64,000 nt of DNA from DASSNU01 sp035701265 (GCA_035701265.1 DASSNU010000020.1:1-64000), one strand, 5' to 3'; positions 16,829 to 27,260 are shown, counted from the first letter of the stretch. The notes: generated by a model not told the origin, from the sequence alone. Numbers and translations are program-made.

Positions 16829-17902
16829 GTGTCTCTCCCCCTCGATGGGCCGCCGCTCCGCTCCGTGATGGCGGCGAGACGATCGCTCCGCCGCCCGCGC
16901 CGCACGGCGTGGCTGGCGTGGCTGGCGTGGCGCAGCGTCGTGCCGTGCGCGTGCGTCGCGCTCGTCGCCGCGTGCGGATCGCACGATGGCGACTTCGCCG
17001 CCGCGGGAACGATCGAGATCGTGGAGACGGACGTTGCGCCGATGGTTCCGGCGCGCGTGCTCGACGTCCGCGTGGAGGAAGGCGCGCGCGTGCGCGTAGG
17101 CGACACGCTCGCGCTCCTCTCGCAGGCCACGCTCCAACCCGAGATCGAGCAGCGGCGCGCGCGCGTGGCCGCGGCGGAGGCCGCGCTCCGCGACCTGGAA
17201 GCTGGTGCGCGGCCGGCGGAGGTGCGCCAGGCGGCGGCGACCTTCCAGGCGGCGGAGGCAGAGGCGCTGCGCACGCGGCGCGATCTCGAGCGACTCGAGC
17301 CGCTGGCCGCGAGCGGGACGGTGAGCCGCCAGCAGCTCGACGCCGCGCGTGCGGCCGCGACCGCGGCGCAGGGACGGTTGGACGCCGCCCGCGCCGCGCT
17401 GCGCCTGGTACAGGAAGGCGCCCGCGTCCAGCGCATCGCTGCCGCGCGCGCGGAGGTGCAGAGCGCACGCGCCTTGCTCGCCGCTGCGGTCGCGACGGCC
17501 AGCGATCTCGTGCTCACGTCCCCCGTGGCCGGCGTGGTGCTCGACCGCCACGCGGAGCCCGGCGAGGTGCTCGCCGCCGGCGAATCGGCGCTCACGCTCG
17601 GCGATCCGGCGCGCCCGTGGGTGCGCGTCTTTCTCTCGCCCGCAGAGCTGCCGCGCGTGCGCGTGGGAGAGCGCGTGACCGCGGTGCTCGATGCCTTCCC
17701 CGACACGATCATCGCCGGCCGCGTGGTGGCGATCTCGCCGCGCGCGGAGTTCACACCGCGCGTGGCGCTCACCGAGCGCGAGCGCGCCGACCTGCTGTTC
17801 GGCGTGAAGGTGATGCTCGACGACCGTCACGAGATGGTGAAATCGGGGCTCCCCATCACCGTCCGCTTCCCGTCCGTCGCCGCGCCGGCGGATTCGCGGT
17901 GA
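16829..17902 (+). CDS. HlyD-family membrane fusion lipoprotein of an ABC-2 efflux system
   Basis: The 357-residue periplasmic adaptor has a lipobox (ALVAAC near residue 49), a biotinyl/lipoyl-like half motif (VPARVLDVRVEEGARVRVGD), a long alanine/arginine-rich coiled coil (about 105-225) and the second half motif (LTSPVAGVVLDRHAEPGEVL). A beta-barrel region comes last. It resembles YbhG of the YbhGFSR system. The GTG start at 16829 lacks a strong Shine-Dalgarno site. Its TGA overlaps the GTG of the ATPase gene, and the permease follows, so the three form one exporter linking inner membrane to an outer-membrane channel that is not encoded here. Confidence 0.88.
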   Translation: MSLPLDGPPLRSVMAARRSLRRPRRTAWLAWLAWRSVVPCACVALVAACGSHDGDFAAAGTIEIVETDVAPMVPARVLDVRVEEGARVRVGDTLALLSQATLQPEIEQRRARVAAAEAALRDLEAGARPAEVRQAAATFQAAEAEALRTRRDLERLEPLAASGTVSRQQLDAARAAATAAQGRLDAARAALRLVQEGARVQRIAAARAEVQSARALLAAAVATASDLVLTSPVAGVVLDRHAEPGEVLAAGESALTLGDPARPWVRVFLSPAELPRVRVGERVTAVLDAFPDTIIAGRVVAISPRAEFTPRVALTERERADLLFGVKVMLDDRHEMVKSGLPITVRFPSVAAPADSR

Positions 17903-18693
17903 GCGCACCCGCGCCCACGGCCGAGCCCGCCATCCACACGCGCGCGCTGCGCAAGACGTTCGGCTCGCTCGTCGCGGTGGAGTCGCTCGACCTCGACGTG
18001 GCGCAGGGGGAGCTGTTCGGCCTGCTCGGTCCCAACGGCTCGGGAAAGACGACCACCATCCGGATGCTGTGCGGGCTCATGCGTCCCACCTCCGGCGAGG
18101 CGCGCGTGGTGGGCTACGACGTCACCACGCAGCCGGAGGAGATTCGCCGCCGCATCGGCTACATGTCGCAGCACTTCGGGCTGTACGACGATCTCACCGT
18201 GCTCGAGAACGCGCGCTTCTACTCGTCGGTGTACGGGCTGCGCGGCGCGGAGCGCGAGGCACGGTTGGCGGAGCTGCTGGACGAGCTGGGGCTCGCGCCC
18301 GCCGCGCACCAACTGGCCGGCACGCTGAGCGGCGGGTGGAAGCAGCGCCTGGCGCTCGCCTGCGCCACCGCGCATCGCCCGCGGCTTCTCTTTCTGGACG
18401 AGCCCACCGCGGGAGTGGATCCCGCCGCGCGGCGCTCCTTCTGGGAGCTGATCGCCGAGCTCACCGCGCGCGGCACGACGATCCTGGTGACGACGCACTA
18501 CATGGACGAGGCGGCGCGCTTTCCGCGCGTGGCGTTTCTCTCGCGCGGGCGGCTGATGAGCGTCGGCACACCGGAGGAGATCACGCGCCACTTCGGGCTG
18601 CCAACCATAGAGGACGTCTTCATCGCGCTCCAGCATACGGATGAGGAGGACGCGCTGTCCGGCGCGCCGCGCGGCGGGAGCGGCGCTCGATGA
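17899..18693 (+). CDS. ABC transporter ATP-binding protein (ABC-2 efflux)
   Basis: The 264-residue ATPase has Walker A GPNGSGKTTT, the Q-loop region GYMSQHFGLYDDLTV, signature LSGGWKQRLALA, Walker B LLFLDEPTAGVDP and the switch histidine in TTHYMDEA. It powers the permease encoded next. GTG 17899 overlaps the previous stop (GTGA), and its own TGA overlaps the ATG of the permease (ATGA), so the operon is translationally coupled throughout. The family is the drug/lipid-type ABCA/DrrA branch (YbhF half-size). The exported substrate is unknown. Confidence 0.93.
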   Translation: MSAPAPTAEPAIHTRALRKTFGSLVAVESLDLDVAQGELFGLLGPNGSGKTTTIRMLCGLMRPTSGEARVVGYDVTTQPEEIRRRIGYMSQHFGLYDDLTVLENARFYSSVYGLRGAEREARLAELLDELGLAPAAHQLAGTLSGGWKQRLALACATAHRPRLLFLDEPTAGVDPAARRSFWELIAELTARGTTILVTTHYMDEAARFPRVAFLSRGRLMSVGTPEEITRHFGLPTIEDVFIALQHTDEEDALSGAPRGGSGAR

Positions 18694-19823
18694 TGACGCT
18701 CCGCGCGCGCGTGGCACGCTCGCGCCTCTGGCCGATGCTGCACAAGGAGTTCATCCAGATGCGGCGCGACCGGCTGACGCTGGCGATGATGATCGGCATC
18801 CCGGCGGCGCAGTTGATGCTGTTCGGCTACGCGATCCGCACCGAGGTGCGCCACCTCCCCACGGTGGTGCTGGACGAATCGCGCACGGCGGAGAGCCGCG
18901 CGCTGGTGGACGCGATGGCCAACACCGGGAACTTTCGCATCGTGGGAGACGTGCCCGACCGCGCGACGTTGGAGCGGCGCATCGCCTCCGGCGCGGCCAG
19001 CGCGGGGATCGTGATTCCGCCCACCTTCGCCGGCGATCTCGCGCGCGGGCGGACGGCCACCACGCAGGTGCTCGTCGATGCCGCCGATCCGCTCGCCTCC
19101 AGCTCCGCCATCGCGGCGGCGGCGCAGGTCGCGGCCGCGCACGGTGCCCGGCTCGCGCGCGAGCGCGGTGCGGGCGCTCCGCGCCTGGAGGTGCGCGTCC
19201 GCCCGCTGTACAACCCGGGTCTCCGCAGCGAGGCGTACATCGTCCCGGGGATCATCGGCGTCCTCCTCTCGATGACGATGCTCATCATCACGAGCATGAG
19301 CGTCGTGCGCGAGCGCGAGCGTGGCACGCTGGAGCAGCTCATCGTGACGCCGATCGACAAGACGAGCCTCATGCTCGGCAAGCTGCTCCCATTCGTGCTG
19401 GTCGGATTCGTGCAGATGACGGTCGTGCTCCTCCTGGGCGACGTGCTCTTCCACGTTCCCGCGCGCGGGAGTCTGCTCCTGCTCTACGCGATCACCTTCG
19501 CCTTCATCGTGGCGAACCTCGGCGTGGGGCTCCTCATCTCGACGGTCGCGCGGACGCAGGCGCAGGCCATGCAGCTCGGCTACTTCTTTCTCCTGCCGAA
19601 CATCCTGTTGTCCGGATTCATGTTCCCCCGTGCCGCCATGCCGGAGCCGGCGCAGTGGATCGGACTCCTCCTGCCGCTCACGTACTATCTGCGCGTGCTG
19701 CGCGGGGTGCTGCTCAAGGGGGTGGGCGCGTCGCTCCTCTGGGGAGACACGCTCGTGCTGGTGGGGTTCGCCGCGGTGCTCGTCACGCTCAGCGTGCGCC
19801 GATTCTCCAAGACCATCGAGTGA
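18690..19823 (+). CDS. ABC-2 type transporter permease
   Basis: The 377-residue protein has one N-terminal membrane span (about 28-45), a large periplasmic domain (about 50-180), and five more spans in the C-terminal half, including the conserved ERGTLEQLIVTPI element before the second span and LPNILLSGFMFP. This is the YbhS/YhhJ type of ABC-2 permease and works with the coupled ATPase and HlyD-type adaptor. ATG 18690 overlaps the ATPase stop; a second ATG immediately follows and could also serve. It is the last gene of the exporter, seven bases before the deacetylase fusion. Confidence 0.9.
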   Translation: MMTLRARVARSRLWPMLHKEFIQMRRDRLTLAMMIGIPAAQLMLFGYAIRTEVRHLPTVVLDESRTAESRALVDAMANTGNFRIVGDVPDRATLERRIASGAASAGIVIPPTFAGDLARGRTATTQVLVDAADPLASSSAIAAAAQVAAAHGARLARERGAGAPRLEVRVRPLYNPGLRSEAYIVPGIIGVLLSMTMLIITSMSVVRERERGTLEQLIVTPIDKTSLMLGKLLPFVLVGFVQMTVVLLLGDVLFHVPARGSLLLLYAITFAFIVANLGVGLLISTVARTQAQAMQLGYFFLLPNILLSGFMFPRAAMPEPAQWIGLLLPLTYYLRVLRGVLLKGVGASLLWGDTLVLVGFAAVLVTLSVRRFSKTIE

Positions 19824-19829
19824 CGCACG

Positions 19830-21608
<1,779 letters not shown>

Positions 21609-21670
21609 CGCGTCGCGCACCGGGCATGCGTTATGCCCTCGTGCCGTCGCGGTCACCATCAGGAGGCACG

Positions 21671-22150
21671 ATGAAACCACGGTTTGCAGTCATCCTGCTC
21701 GCCGTGGCCACCGGTGCGTGCGGGATGCTCGGCGGCAACCGTGCCGTCGAGATCGAACAGACCGCCGTCCCGGTGGCCGATCGGTGGAATGCGACCCTCA
21801 GCACCCCCGCCGCGCTGGCCGGTGCGCTGCAGATGCGCGGCAACGCGTGGATGGCGGACGTGAACAACCGCGGCCGCGCGCACGTGGAGATCCACATCGC
21901 GAACGCCGCCCCCGGCGGCCAACATCCCTGGCACGTGCACCGCGGCACCTGCGGCAGCGATCAGGGGATCCTCGGTGACGCGAACGCGTACCCCATCCTC
22001 CGCGTGAACGGCGATGGTGAAGCATCGGCCACCGTCGACCTGGACGTCCCCGTCCCCACCTCGGGCGACTATTTTGTCAACGTGCACGCGGCACCGTCGA
22101 ACCTCGGGACGGTGGTGGCGTGCGGCAACCTGGCGCCGCCCACGCGCTAG
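21671..22150 (+). CDS. Cu-Zn SOD/CHRD-like lipoprotein
   Basis: The 159-residue protein has a lipobox (VATGACG, lipid cysteine about residue 17) and a beta-rich domain with GGQHPWHVHRGTCGS. This HxxHxH cluster plus two cysteines (TCGS and VVACGNL) recalls periplasmic Cu-Zn superoxide dismutases and CHRD domains. The usual extra zinc loop of SodC is absent and the protein is short, so true dismutase activity is doubtful; copper binding is more plausible. AGGAGG at 21661-21666 sets the ATG at 21671. It is monocistronic between the deacetylase fusion and moaB. Confidence 0.75.
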   Translation: MKPRFAVILLAVATGACGMLGGNRAVEIEQTAVPVADRWNATLSTPAALAGALQMRGNAWMADVNNRGRAHVEIHIANAAPGGQHPWHVHRGTCGSDQGILGDANAYPILRVNGDGEASATVDLDVPVPTSGDYFVNVHAAPSNLGTVVACGNLAPPTR

Positions 22151-22195
22151 ACGTTCGCGGCCACGGGCAGCGCCACGCTCGAGGGGAGGTCTGGA

Positions 22196-22717
22196 GTGAC
22201 GCTGCCCGGCGGAACCGCCGACCACCGCGCCAACGCGCGCGCGCTCGAGTCGCTGCGCTGCGCGGTGGTGACCGTGTCCGACTCGCGCACCGAAGCCACC
22301 GACGAGTCGGGCGCGCTCATGCGCACGCTCCTCACCGGCGCGGGACATAGCGTGGCGCACTACGCGCTGCTGCGCAATGATGAACCCGCCATCACCGCGC
22401 ACCTGCGCGAGCTGCTGGCCATGGAGCTCGACGTCGTGCTCCTCACTGGCGGCACCGGGCTCGGCAGCCGCGACCGTACGGTGGAAGCGGTGCGCGCGGT
22501 TCTACAGAAGGAGCTCCCCGGCTTCGGCGAGCTCTTCCGCATGCTCAGCTATCAGGAGCAGATCGGGACGGCCGCCATCCTGAGCCGCGCCGTGGCCGGC
22601 GGCGCGCACGGCATATTCGTCGTCTCCCTCCCCGGCTCACGCGCGGCGGTGGAGCTGGCGCTCACGCGCATCCTCCTCCCGGAACTGCGCCACGTCGTCT
22701 GGGAGCTGCGGCGCTAG
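22196..22717 (+). CDS. moaB: MoaB/MogA-family molybdopterin adenylyltransferase
   Basis: The 173-residue protein matches the MoaB/MogA family of molybdenum-cofactor synthesis, which adenylylates molybdopterin before metal insertion. It has the N-terminal AVVTVSDSRTEATDESG, the nucleotide loop LLTGGTGLGSRDRTVEAV and the C-terminal GIFVVSLPGSRAAVE. It is the short MoaB-like form with no MoeA domain. The GTG at 22196 lies after GGGGAGG/TGGAG. No other cofactor genes are near, so its use as MogA equivalent is inferred from family. Confidence 0.88.
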   Translation: MTLPGGTADHRANARALESLRCAVVTVSDSRTEATDESGALMRTLLTGAGHSVAHYALLRNDEPAITAHLRELLAMELDVVLLTGGTGLGSRDRTVEAVRAVLQKELPGFGELFRMLSYQEQIGTAAILSRAVAGGAHGIFVVSLPGSRAAVELALTRILLPELRHVVWELRR

Positions 22718-22835
22718 CGCGCGACACGCGCTAGGGAGCGCGCACCATCGCTCCGCCAACGTCTTCCGCTGTGTCGTGTCGCGGGCATGTCCCTTGCCCG
22801 CCTCGGTCTGTCCCGGACATCCACGGAGGTCACGC

Positions 22836-23210
22836 ATGGCCAGGCGCAAGGGACGCCAGAAAGGTGCGCAGCAGCACGCCGAGGGAGCGCACGGGCCGAA
22901 GACGCACGACGCGCTGCTCCGCACGCTGCATGCACGCGCACCGCGTGATCCCGCCACGGGAGCGCCGGCCGACACGGGAGAGCGCAACGTCCGCGAGGTG
23001 CGCGACCTGGGCCCGGGCGAGGGGGAGCGCGGGCTGCACGAGCGCGAGGGCGCGCATCGACTGTTCGAGCATCGCGATCAGCACGACGAGGCGGAAGCGA
23101 ACAGCGAGAAGAGACGCCTGAGCAAGGACATCGACGAGCACGGGCACGACCGCTCGCGTCATCAGGTGCCCGGCGGCGCCGCCACGCACCCCGAGTTGCC
23201 GGAGACGTGA
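22836..23210 (+). CDS. Highly charged, probably disordered small protein coupled to udgX
   Basis: The family is not recognised. The 124-residue protein begins MARRKGRQKGAQQHAEGAHG and is dominated by Arg, Glu, His, Gly and Asp with almost no hydrophobic residues, so most of it is probably disordered. ATG 22836 follows GGAGG at 22824-22828 (ACGGAGGTC). Its TGA overlaps the GTG of the uracil-DNA glycosylase gene, so the two are translationally coupled. A basic N-terminus and acidic/His-rich C-terminal half would fit a DNA- or protein-binding partner of UdgX, but that is only a positional guess. Confidence 0.65.
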   Translation: MARRKGRQKGAQQHAEGAHGPKTHDALLRTLHARAPRDPATGAPADTGERNVREVRDLGPGEGERGLHEREGAHRLFEHRDQHDEAEANSEKRRLSKDIDEHGHDRSRHQVPGGAATHPELPET

Positions 23211-23881
23211 GCGCGCACGCCACCGCTCCGCTGCACGGCGAGGCGCTCTGGGACGCGACCCCGCTCATCCCGTCGCACCCCACGCTTCCGCGCCTGCGCG
23301 CGGCCGCGGCCGACTGCCACGCCTGCGATCTCTGGACGTGCGGCACGCAGACGGTGTTCGGCGAGGGGAAGCGCTCGGCCGTGCTCATGCTCGTCGGCGA
23401 GCAACCGGGCGATGAAGAGGATCTCGAGGGACGCCCCTTCGTAGGTCCCTCGGGGCGCTTGCTCGATGCCGCGCTCGAGGCGGCCGGGATCGACCGCGAC
23501 ACGGCGTACGTCACCAACGTCGTCAAGCACTTCAAGTGGGAGCGCGGCGAGAAGGGAAAGCGGCGCATCCACAAGAAGCCGAACGACGCCGAGATCCGCG
23601 CGTGCCGCCCATGGCTGGCGGCGGAAATCGCCGTGGTGAAGCCGCGCGTCATCGTCTGCCTCGGTGCCACCGCGGCGCAGGCGCTCCTCGGGAAACAGTT
23701 TCGCGTGACGCGGCAGCGCGGCGTGCCGGTGGAGTCGGATCTCGCGCCGGTCGTGATGGCCACGGTGCATCCGTCGTCCGTGCTGCGCACGCCGCCGGAG
23801 CAGCGCCGCGCGGCGGAGCACGCGTTCATGGCCGACATCCGGCGTGCCGCGGAACAGGTCGAACGGGTGACGACGGCGTGA
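23207..23881 (+). CDS. udgX: UdgX-type uracil-DNA glycosylase/crosslinking protein
   Basis: The 224-residue protein belongs to the family-4-like uracil-DNA glycosylases that bind a 4Fe-4S cluster. Cysteines in CHAC, ACRPW and VCLG fit the cluster. The active-site loop GEQPGDEEDLEGRPFVGPSG and the HPSSVLR motif are present. Most telling is KRRIHKKP with H122, the histidine loop of UdgX, which in the characterised mycobacterial enzyme forms a covalent bond with DNA after uracil removal. The GTG start at 23207 overlaps the stop of the charged small protein. A glycosylase of another family follows at 23991, so this is a base-excision-repair neighbourhood. Confidence 0.88.
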   Translation: MSAHATAPLHGEALWDATPLIPSHPTLPRLRAAAADCHACDLWTCGTQTVFGEGKRSAVLMLVGEQPGDEEDLEGRPFVGPSGRLLDAALEAAGIDRDTAYVTNVVKHFKWERGEKGKRRIHKKPNDAEIRACRPWLAAEIAVVKPRVIVCLGATAAQALLGKQFRVTRQRGVPVESDLAPVVMATVHPSSVLRTPPEQRRAAEHAFMADIRRAAEQVERVTTA

Positions 23882-23978
23882 TCGCCTGACGCGCCGGGTG
23901 GCGGTGCTCCTGGCTCCATCTCCGTAGCAGCGCACTTTCCGAAGCTACGCCCGCACGCCACGCGCCGGTGCCGCACGC

Positions 23979-23984
23979 TACATT
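23979..23984 (+). promoter_or_regulatory. TACATT -10 element of a likely leaderless transcript
   Basis: TACATT is followed by six bases and the ATG at 23991, so transcription would begin at the start codon. There is no Shine-Dalgarno sequence in the gap (CTCCGC). No good -35 is visible. Confidence 0.5.
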
Positions 23985-23990
23985 CTCCGC

Positions 23991-24692
23991 ATGCATCGCA
24001 AAGCCATTGCGCACCTCCGGCGGGCCGACCCCGTGCTGGCCAGCATCATCGACCGTGTCGGCCCATGCCGGTTCCAGTTGCGTACCGAGGGGACGCACTT
24101 CGACGCCGTCGTGCGATCCATCATCTACCAGCAGCTCTCCGGGAGCGCGGCGTCCACCATCCACTCGCGCGTCCTCACGCTCTTCGGCGGCTCGCCACAC
24201 CCCGCACAGCTCGCGACGGTGGACGACACCGCGCTTCGCTCGGTAGGCGTTTCGCGTCAGAAGATCGCCTACCTCAAGGACCTGGCCGCGCGCGTGCTCG
24301 CGGACGAAGTGCCGATCGAGCGGCTGCACGAGCTGGAAGACGCGGCCGTGATCGATGCGCTCACACGCGTGAAGGGCGTCGGGACGTGGACGGCGCACAT
24401 GTTCCTCATGTTCCGGCTCGGACGCGCCGACGTGCTCCCCACCGGAGATCTCGGTATTCGCAAGGCGATGCAGCGCGCGTATCGCATGCGCCGCCCGCCG
24501 GACGAGCGGCGCATGCAGCGTGTGGCCGCGTGTTGGAGTCCGTACACCAGCGTTGCGTGCTGGTATCTCTGGCGCAGCCTCGAACAGAGCGCGGCTGCAG
24601 CGCCACCCAAGCGGCAGGGGAACGCGACGCCAACCACACGAAGCTCGCGCACACGCGCGCGGAACGGCCGGCGCCCGCGCCGCACGCGGTAA
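23991..24692 (+). CDS. AlkA-like DNA-3-methyladenine glycosylase (HhH-GPD)
   Basis: The 233-residue protein is a helix-hairpin-helix GPD glycosylase that removes alkylated bases. It has the FDAVVRSIIYQQLSGSAAST entry helix, the hairpin LTRVKGVGTWTAHMFLMF and the catalytic aspartate D153 in LPTGDLGIRKA. The N-terminal AlkA domain is missing, as in the short glycosylase II group. The C-terminal 35 residues are a basic Arg/Pro-rich tail that may bind DNA. The transcript appears leaderless. Its TAA shares bases with the ATG of the methyltransferase gene (TAATG). Confidence 0.87.
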   Translation: MHRKAIAHLRRADPVLASIIDRVGPCRFQLRTEGTHFDAVVRSIIYQQLSGSAASTIHSRVLTLFGGSPHPAQLATVDDTALRSVGVSRQKIAYLKDLAARVLADEVPIERLHELEDAAVIDALTRVKGVGTWTAHMFLMFRLGRADVLPTGDLGIRKAMQRAYRMRRPPDERRMQRVAACWSPYTSVACWYLWRSLEQSAAAAPPKRQGNATPTTRSSRTRARNGRRPRRTR

Positions 24693-25945
24693 TGCTCGAC
24701 CTGTTCGTCTCCTGCGCGCCGGGAGTGGAGCGGCTGCTCGAGCAGGAGCTCCGCACGCTCGGCCATGCGCCACATGCACGCGAGCGCGGCGGCGTGGAGC
24801 TCTCGGGGACGCCGAACGACGTGGCCGCGATCAACCTTCGCTCGCGCCTGGCCGGCCGCGTGCTCGTGCGCCTTGGAGACTTCCACGCGCGTGCGCTCGG
24901 CGAGCTGGAGCGGCGCGCTCGCGCGCTGCCATGGGAGCGCTACATCGCTCCCGGTGCACGCGTGGAGCTGGAGGTCACCTGCCGGAAGTCGCGTCTCTAT
25001 CACACCGGCGCGGTTGCCGAGCGCGTGTCGAACGCGATCGCGTCGTGCGTGGGCGCGACGAGCGAGATGCTCCGCCCCGTGCGCGCGGCGCGCGATGAGA
25101 GCGATGGGGTGAGCGGCGGGGGGGATGGCGCGAGCAGGGCGAGTGATGACGTGAGCAGCGAGCGTGACGCGGCGCGCGTGCCGGACGGTTCGTCCGAGAA
25201 TCCGGTGTCCGACGATGCGCAGCGCATCGTCGTGCGAGTGTTGCACGACCGGTGTAGCGTGAGCGCCGACAGCTCGGGCGCGCACCTGCACCGCCGCGGC
25301 TACCGGCTCCAGGTGGCGCGCGCGCCGCTCCGCGAAACGCTGGCCGCCGCAGCGCTCGTCGCGTCCGGCTGGCCGGGCACGGCGCCGCTGGTGGACCCGC
25401 TGTGCGGCGCCGGGACGATCGCCATCGAGGGCGCGCTCATCGCGCGGCGCATCCCACCCGGTGCGCACCGTCGCTTCGCCTTCATGCGGTGGCCGGATTT
25501 CGATCGTGCGGCGTGGGAGGAGATGCACGGCGCCGCGATGCACGACGTACTGCCGCACGCGCCGGCGCCGATCCTGGCCTCCGATCGCGACGCCGGCGCG
25601 GTGGCCGCCACGCGCGCCAACGCCGAGCGTGCGGGGGTGCTCGGCGACATCGACGTGCGCCAGCAGGCGCTGTCCGCATGCGAGCCGCCGGCGAGCGCGC
25701 ACGGGAGCGGCTGGATCGTCACCAACCCGCCGTACGGCGTGCGCGTGGGAGACGCCCGTCGTCTTCGCGACCTGTACGCACAGCTCGGGCATGTGGCGCG
25801 TCGCAGCTTCGGCGGGTGGACCGTGGCGCTCCTGTCCGCCGATCACACACTCGACACGCACACGCGCCTGCCACTCACCTCCGTGCTCGCCACCCGCAAT
25901 GGTGGGATCGCGGTGCGCGTGATGGCGGGACGCGTTCCGGAGTGA
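24692..25945 (+). CDS. THUMP-domain N6-methyltransferase (RlmL N-terminal/TrmN-like)
   Basis: The 417-residue protein has an N-terminal ferredoxin-like/THUMP region (1-130, LFVSCAPGVERLLEQELRTLG) and a Rossmann methyltransferase with DPLCGAGTIAIEGALIA and the adenine/guanine-N2 motif TNPPYGVRVGD (N345). This matches RNA methyltransferases of the RlmL N-half/TrmN/Trm14 group, acting on rRNA or tRNA in the cytoplasm. A low-complexity Ser/Asp/Gly stretch of about 45 residues (about 133-178) interrupts the THUMP region and is unlike relatives. ATG 24692 overlaps the previous stop. The exact RNA target is not decidable. Confidence 0.87.
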   Translation: MLDLFVSCAPGVERLLEQELRTLGHAPHARERGGVELSGTPNDVAAINLRSRLAGRVLVRLGDFHARALGELERRARALPWERYIAPGARVELEVTCRKSRLYHTGAVAERVSNAIASCVGATSEMLRPVRAARDESDGVSGGGDGASRASDDVSSERDAARVPDGSSENPVSDDAQRIVVRVLHDRCSVSADSSGAHLHRRGYRLQVARAPLRETLAAAALVASGWPGTAPLVDPLCGAGTIAIEGALIARRIPPGAHRRFAFMRWPDFDRAAWEEMHGAAMHDVLPHAPAPILASDRDAGAVAATRANAERAGVLGDIDVRQQALSACEPPASAHGSGWIVTNPPYGVRVGDARRLRDLYAQLGHVARRSFGGWTVALLSADHTLDTHTRLPLTSVLATRNGGIAVRVMAGRVPE

Positions 25946-25988
25946 GCAGTCGCTTACCGCACCCACAGCGCACCCCGGAGCCCAGTCG

Positions 25989-26011
25989 CGCCTCATCCCG
26001 TCGATGAGGCG
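25989..26011. terminator. Short hairpin between convergent genes
   Basis: CGCCTCAT (25989-25996) pairs with ATGAGGCG (26004-26011) around a seven-base loop. It spans the stop codon of the VTT gene on the minus strand and follows the methyltransferase gene on the plus strand. No T-run is present, so terminator activity is uncertain. Confidence 0.35.
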
Positions 26012-26619
26012 TCGCCCGGCGCGACGTCGCGCGCGCCAGGGAGGGGACGCCCCAGCTTGCGCGCCGCCCACTGCACGAGCCGGGTGCCGGCGTAGCGCAG
26101 CATGATGGCCACGACCATGAAGCGCACCACGCGTACCACAGCGAGCGCGGCAAGGAACTGCCAGATGGAAAGTCGGAACGCGCCCGCCGCGATCGAGACG
26201 AGCTTGGGAGAGCCCATGGGGAGCGCGCCGAGCACGACCACCATCCATCCGCGCCGCGCGAACAGCTCGCGCAGCGCCTCGAACTGCGTGTACGAGAAGC
26301 CCATCAGTCCCAGAAGGCGCGTTGCGACATCGAGCGAGATGGCGCCGATCGCGTAGGCGATCAACCCGCCGATGAGCGATCCGACGACCGACCACCACGC
26401 CAGCTCGAAGGCACGCTTCGGATCGGCCAGGCCGAGCGGGACGAGCACCGTGTCGCTCGGCCCGGGGATCACCGAGCCATTCGCCACTCCCCACACGAAC
26501 GTGGCAAGGTGCGCACGCCCCGTCTCTCCCCATCGGTACAGCGTGCCCACCAGGCGGAGCAGCGCGAGCTGACCGCGCCCCGGCACGCGTGGCGGTACCG
26601 CCGGCCCCTCACTCGGCAC
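25993..26619 (-). CDS. VTT/DedA-superfamily inner-membrane protein
   Basis: The 208-residue protein has four or five membrane segments and the VTT (SNARE-associated) hallmarks: a GSLIGGLIAYAIGA re-entrant-like segment, an FARRGWMVVVLGALPMGSPKLVSIAAGAF segment with the glycine/proline pair, and a final hydrophobic span. It is closest to the YqaA branch; members of the wider family act in lipid scrambling or membrane-potential homeostasis. The start is GTG 26619, which overlaps the end of the DUF2267 gene by 11 bases; the longer frame would lie wholly within that gene. The two appear to be one operon. Confidence 0.82.
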   Translation of the reverse strand: MPSEGPAVPPRVPGRGQLALLRLVGTLYRWGETGRAHLATFVWGVANGSVIPGPSDTVLVPLGLADPKRAFELAWWSVVGSLIGGLIAYAIGAISLDVATRLLGLMGFSYTQFEALRELFARRGWMVVVLGALPMGSPKLVSIAAGAFRLSIWQFLAALAVVRVVRFMVVAIMLRYAGTRLVQWAARKLGRPLPGARDVAPGDASSTG

Positions 26620-27034
26620 CGCGCTCGATGTTCCCGTGCGTGCGCTGGGCGGCCGGAAGTGGTTGCTGCAGCGCGGCGCGCAACGCGGCAGGGAGCTCCG
26701 CCGCGAAGTCTTCCATCTCTCCTGCCGAGACGGCCTCGTGCAGTACCTGGAAGACAGCGCGCGCGTGCCGGATGGCGTAGGCGATTTCGACTCCCTCACG
26801 CGCGGCGACGTGCTCCCAGAAGGCGCCGGGAGAGAGATCGCGCACTTCCGGGCCGCGACGCAGCAGGTACTGCGCGATCTCGCGCGGAAGTTGCGCGGCC
26901 AGGTTCGTCGTGGCGCCCTGCGTCACGCGCTCGGCGAACGTCTCGAACACCGCGCGCACGGCGCGCTCGGCATCGCTGCGCGACGCGAGGTGCGCTAGCT
27001 CCTGCACGCGCGCGACAAAGAGGGCGGTCTGCAT
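26609..27034 (-). CDS. DUF2267 domain protein
   Basis: The 141-residue helical protein matches the DUF2267 family: ELAHLASRSDAERAVRAVFETFAERV, then AAQLPREIAQYLLR and LREGVEIA-like helices. No biochemical function is known for the family; it often accompanies stress genes. ATG 27034 is preceded by GGAGGA and is clearly the start, the longer frame being unrelated. It overlaps the VTT gene downstream. Confidence 0.82.
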   Translation of the reverse strand: MQTALFVARVQELAHLASRSDAERAVRAVFETFAERVTQGATTNLAAQLPREIAQYLLRRGPEVRDLSPGAFWEHVAAREGVEIAYAIRHARAVFQVLHEAVSAGEMEDFAAELPAALRAALQQPLPAAQRTHGNIERGAE

Positions 27035-27212
27035 GCTTCCTCCGGGGGTGTGCGGGTGGCGGCCCACCCACGCGTGGCGCGGGTACGAGCGGCGCGACGA
27101 TGCGGAGATCGCGCTGGCTCCGGCGTCGCCACGAAACGTGGAGGGGCAAGAGGCGTTCCCGGCCCCGGGGCGACGCACCGGTCGCGCGCGGGCGGCGCAC
27201 TCGCTGCCCGCA

Positions 27213-27241
27213 TTGACAGCGTCCCGGACGTCCCCCAGATT
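27213..27241 (+). promoter_or_regulatory. Sigma-70-type promoter of metK
   Basis: A perfect TTGACA (27213-27218) is separated by 17 bases from CAGATT (27236-27241). The transcript would start near 27248, directly before the riboswitch-like leader. Confidence 0.5.
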
Positions 27242-27260
27242 GCACGATCAACGACGACTC

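Noticed and set aside
21671..22150. Naming the SOD-like lipoprotein sodC
   Set aside because: The His cluster and cysteines fit only partly; the zinc loop is missing and the domain may equally be CHRD-like.
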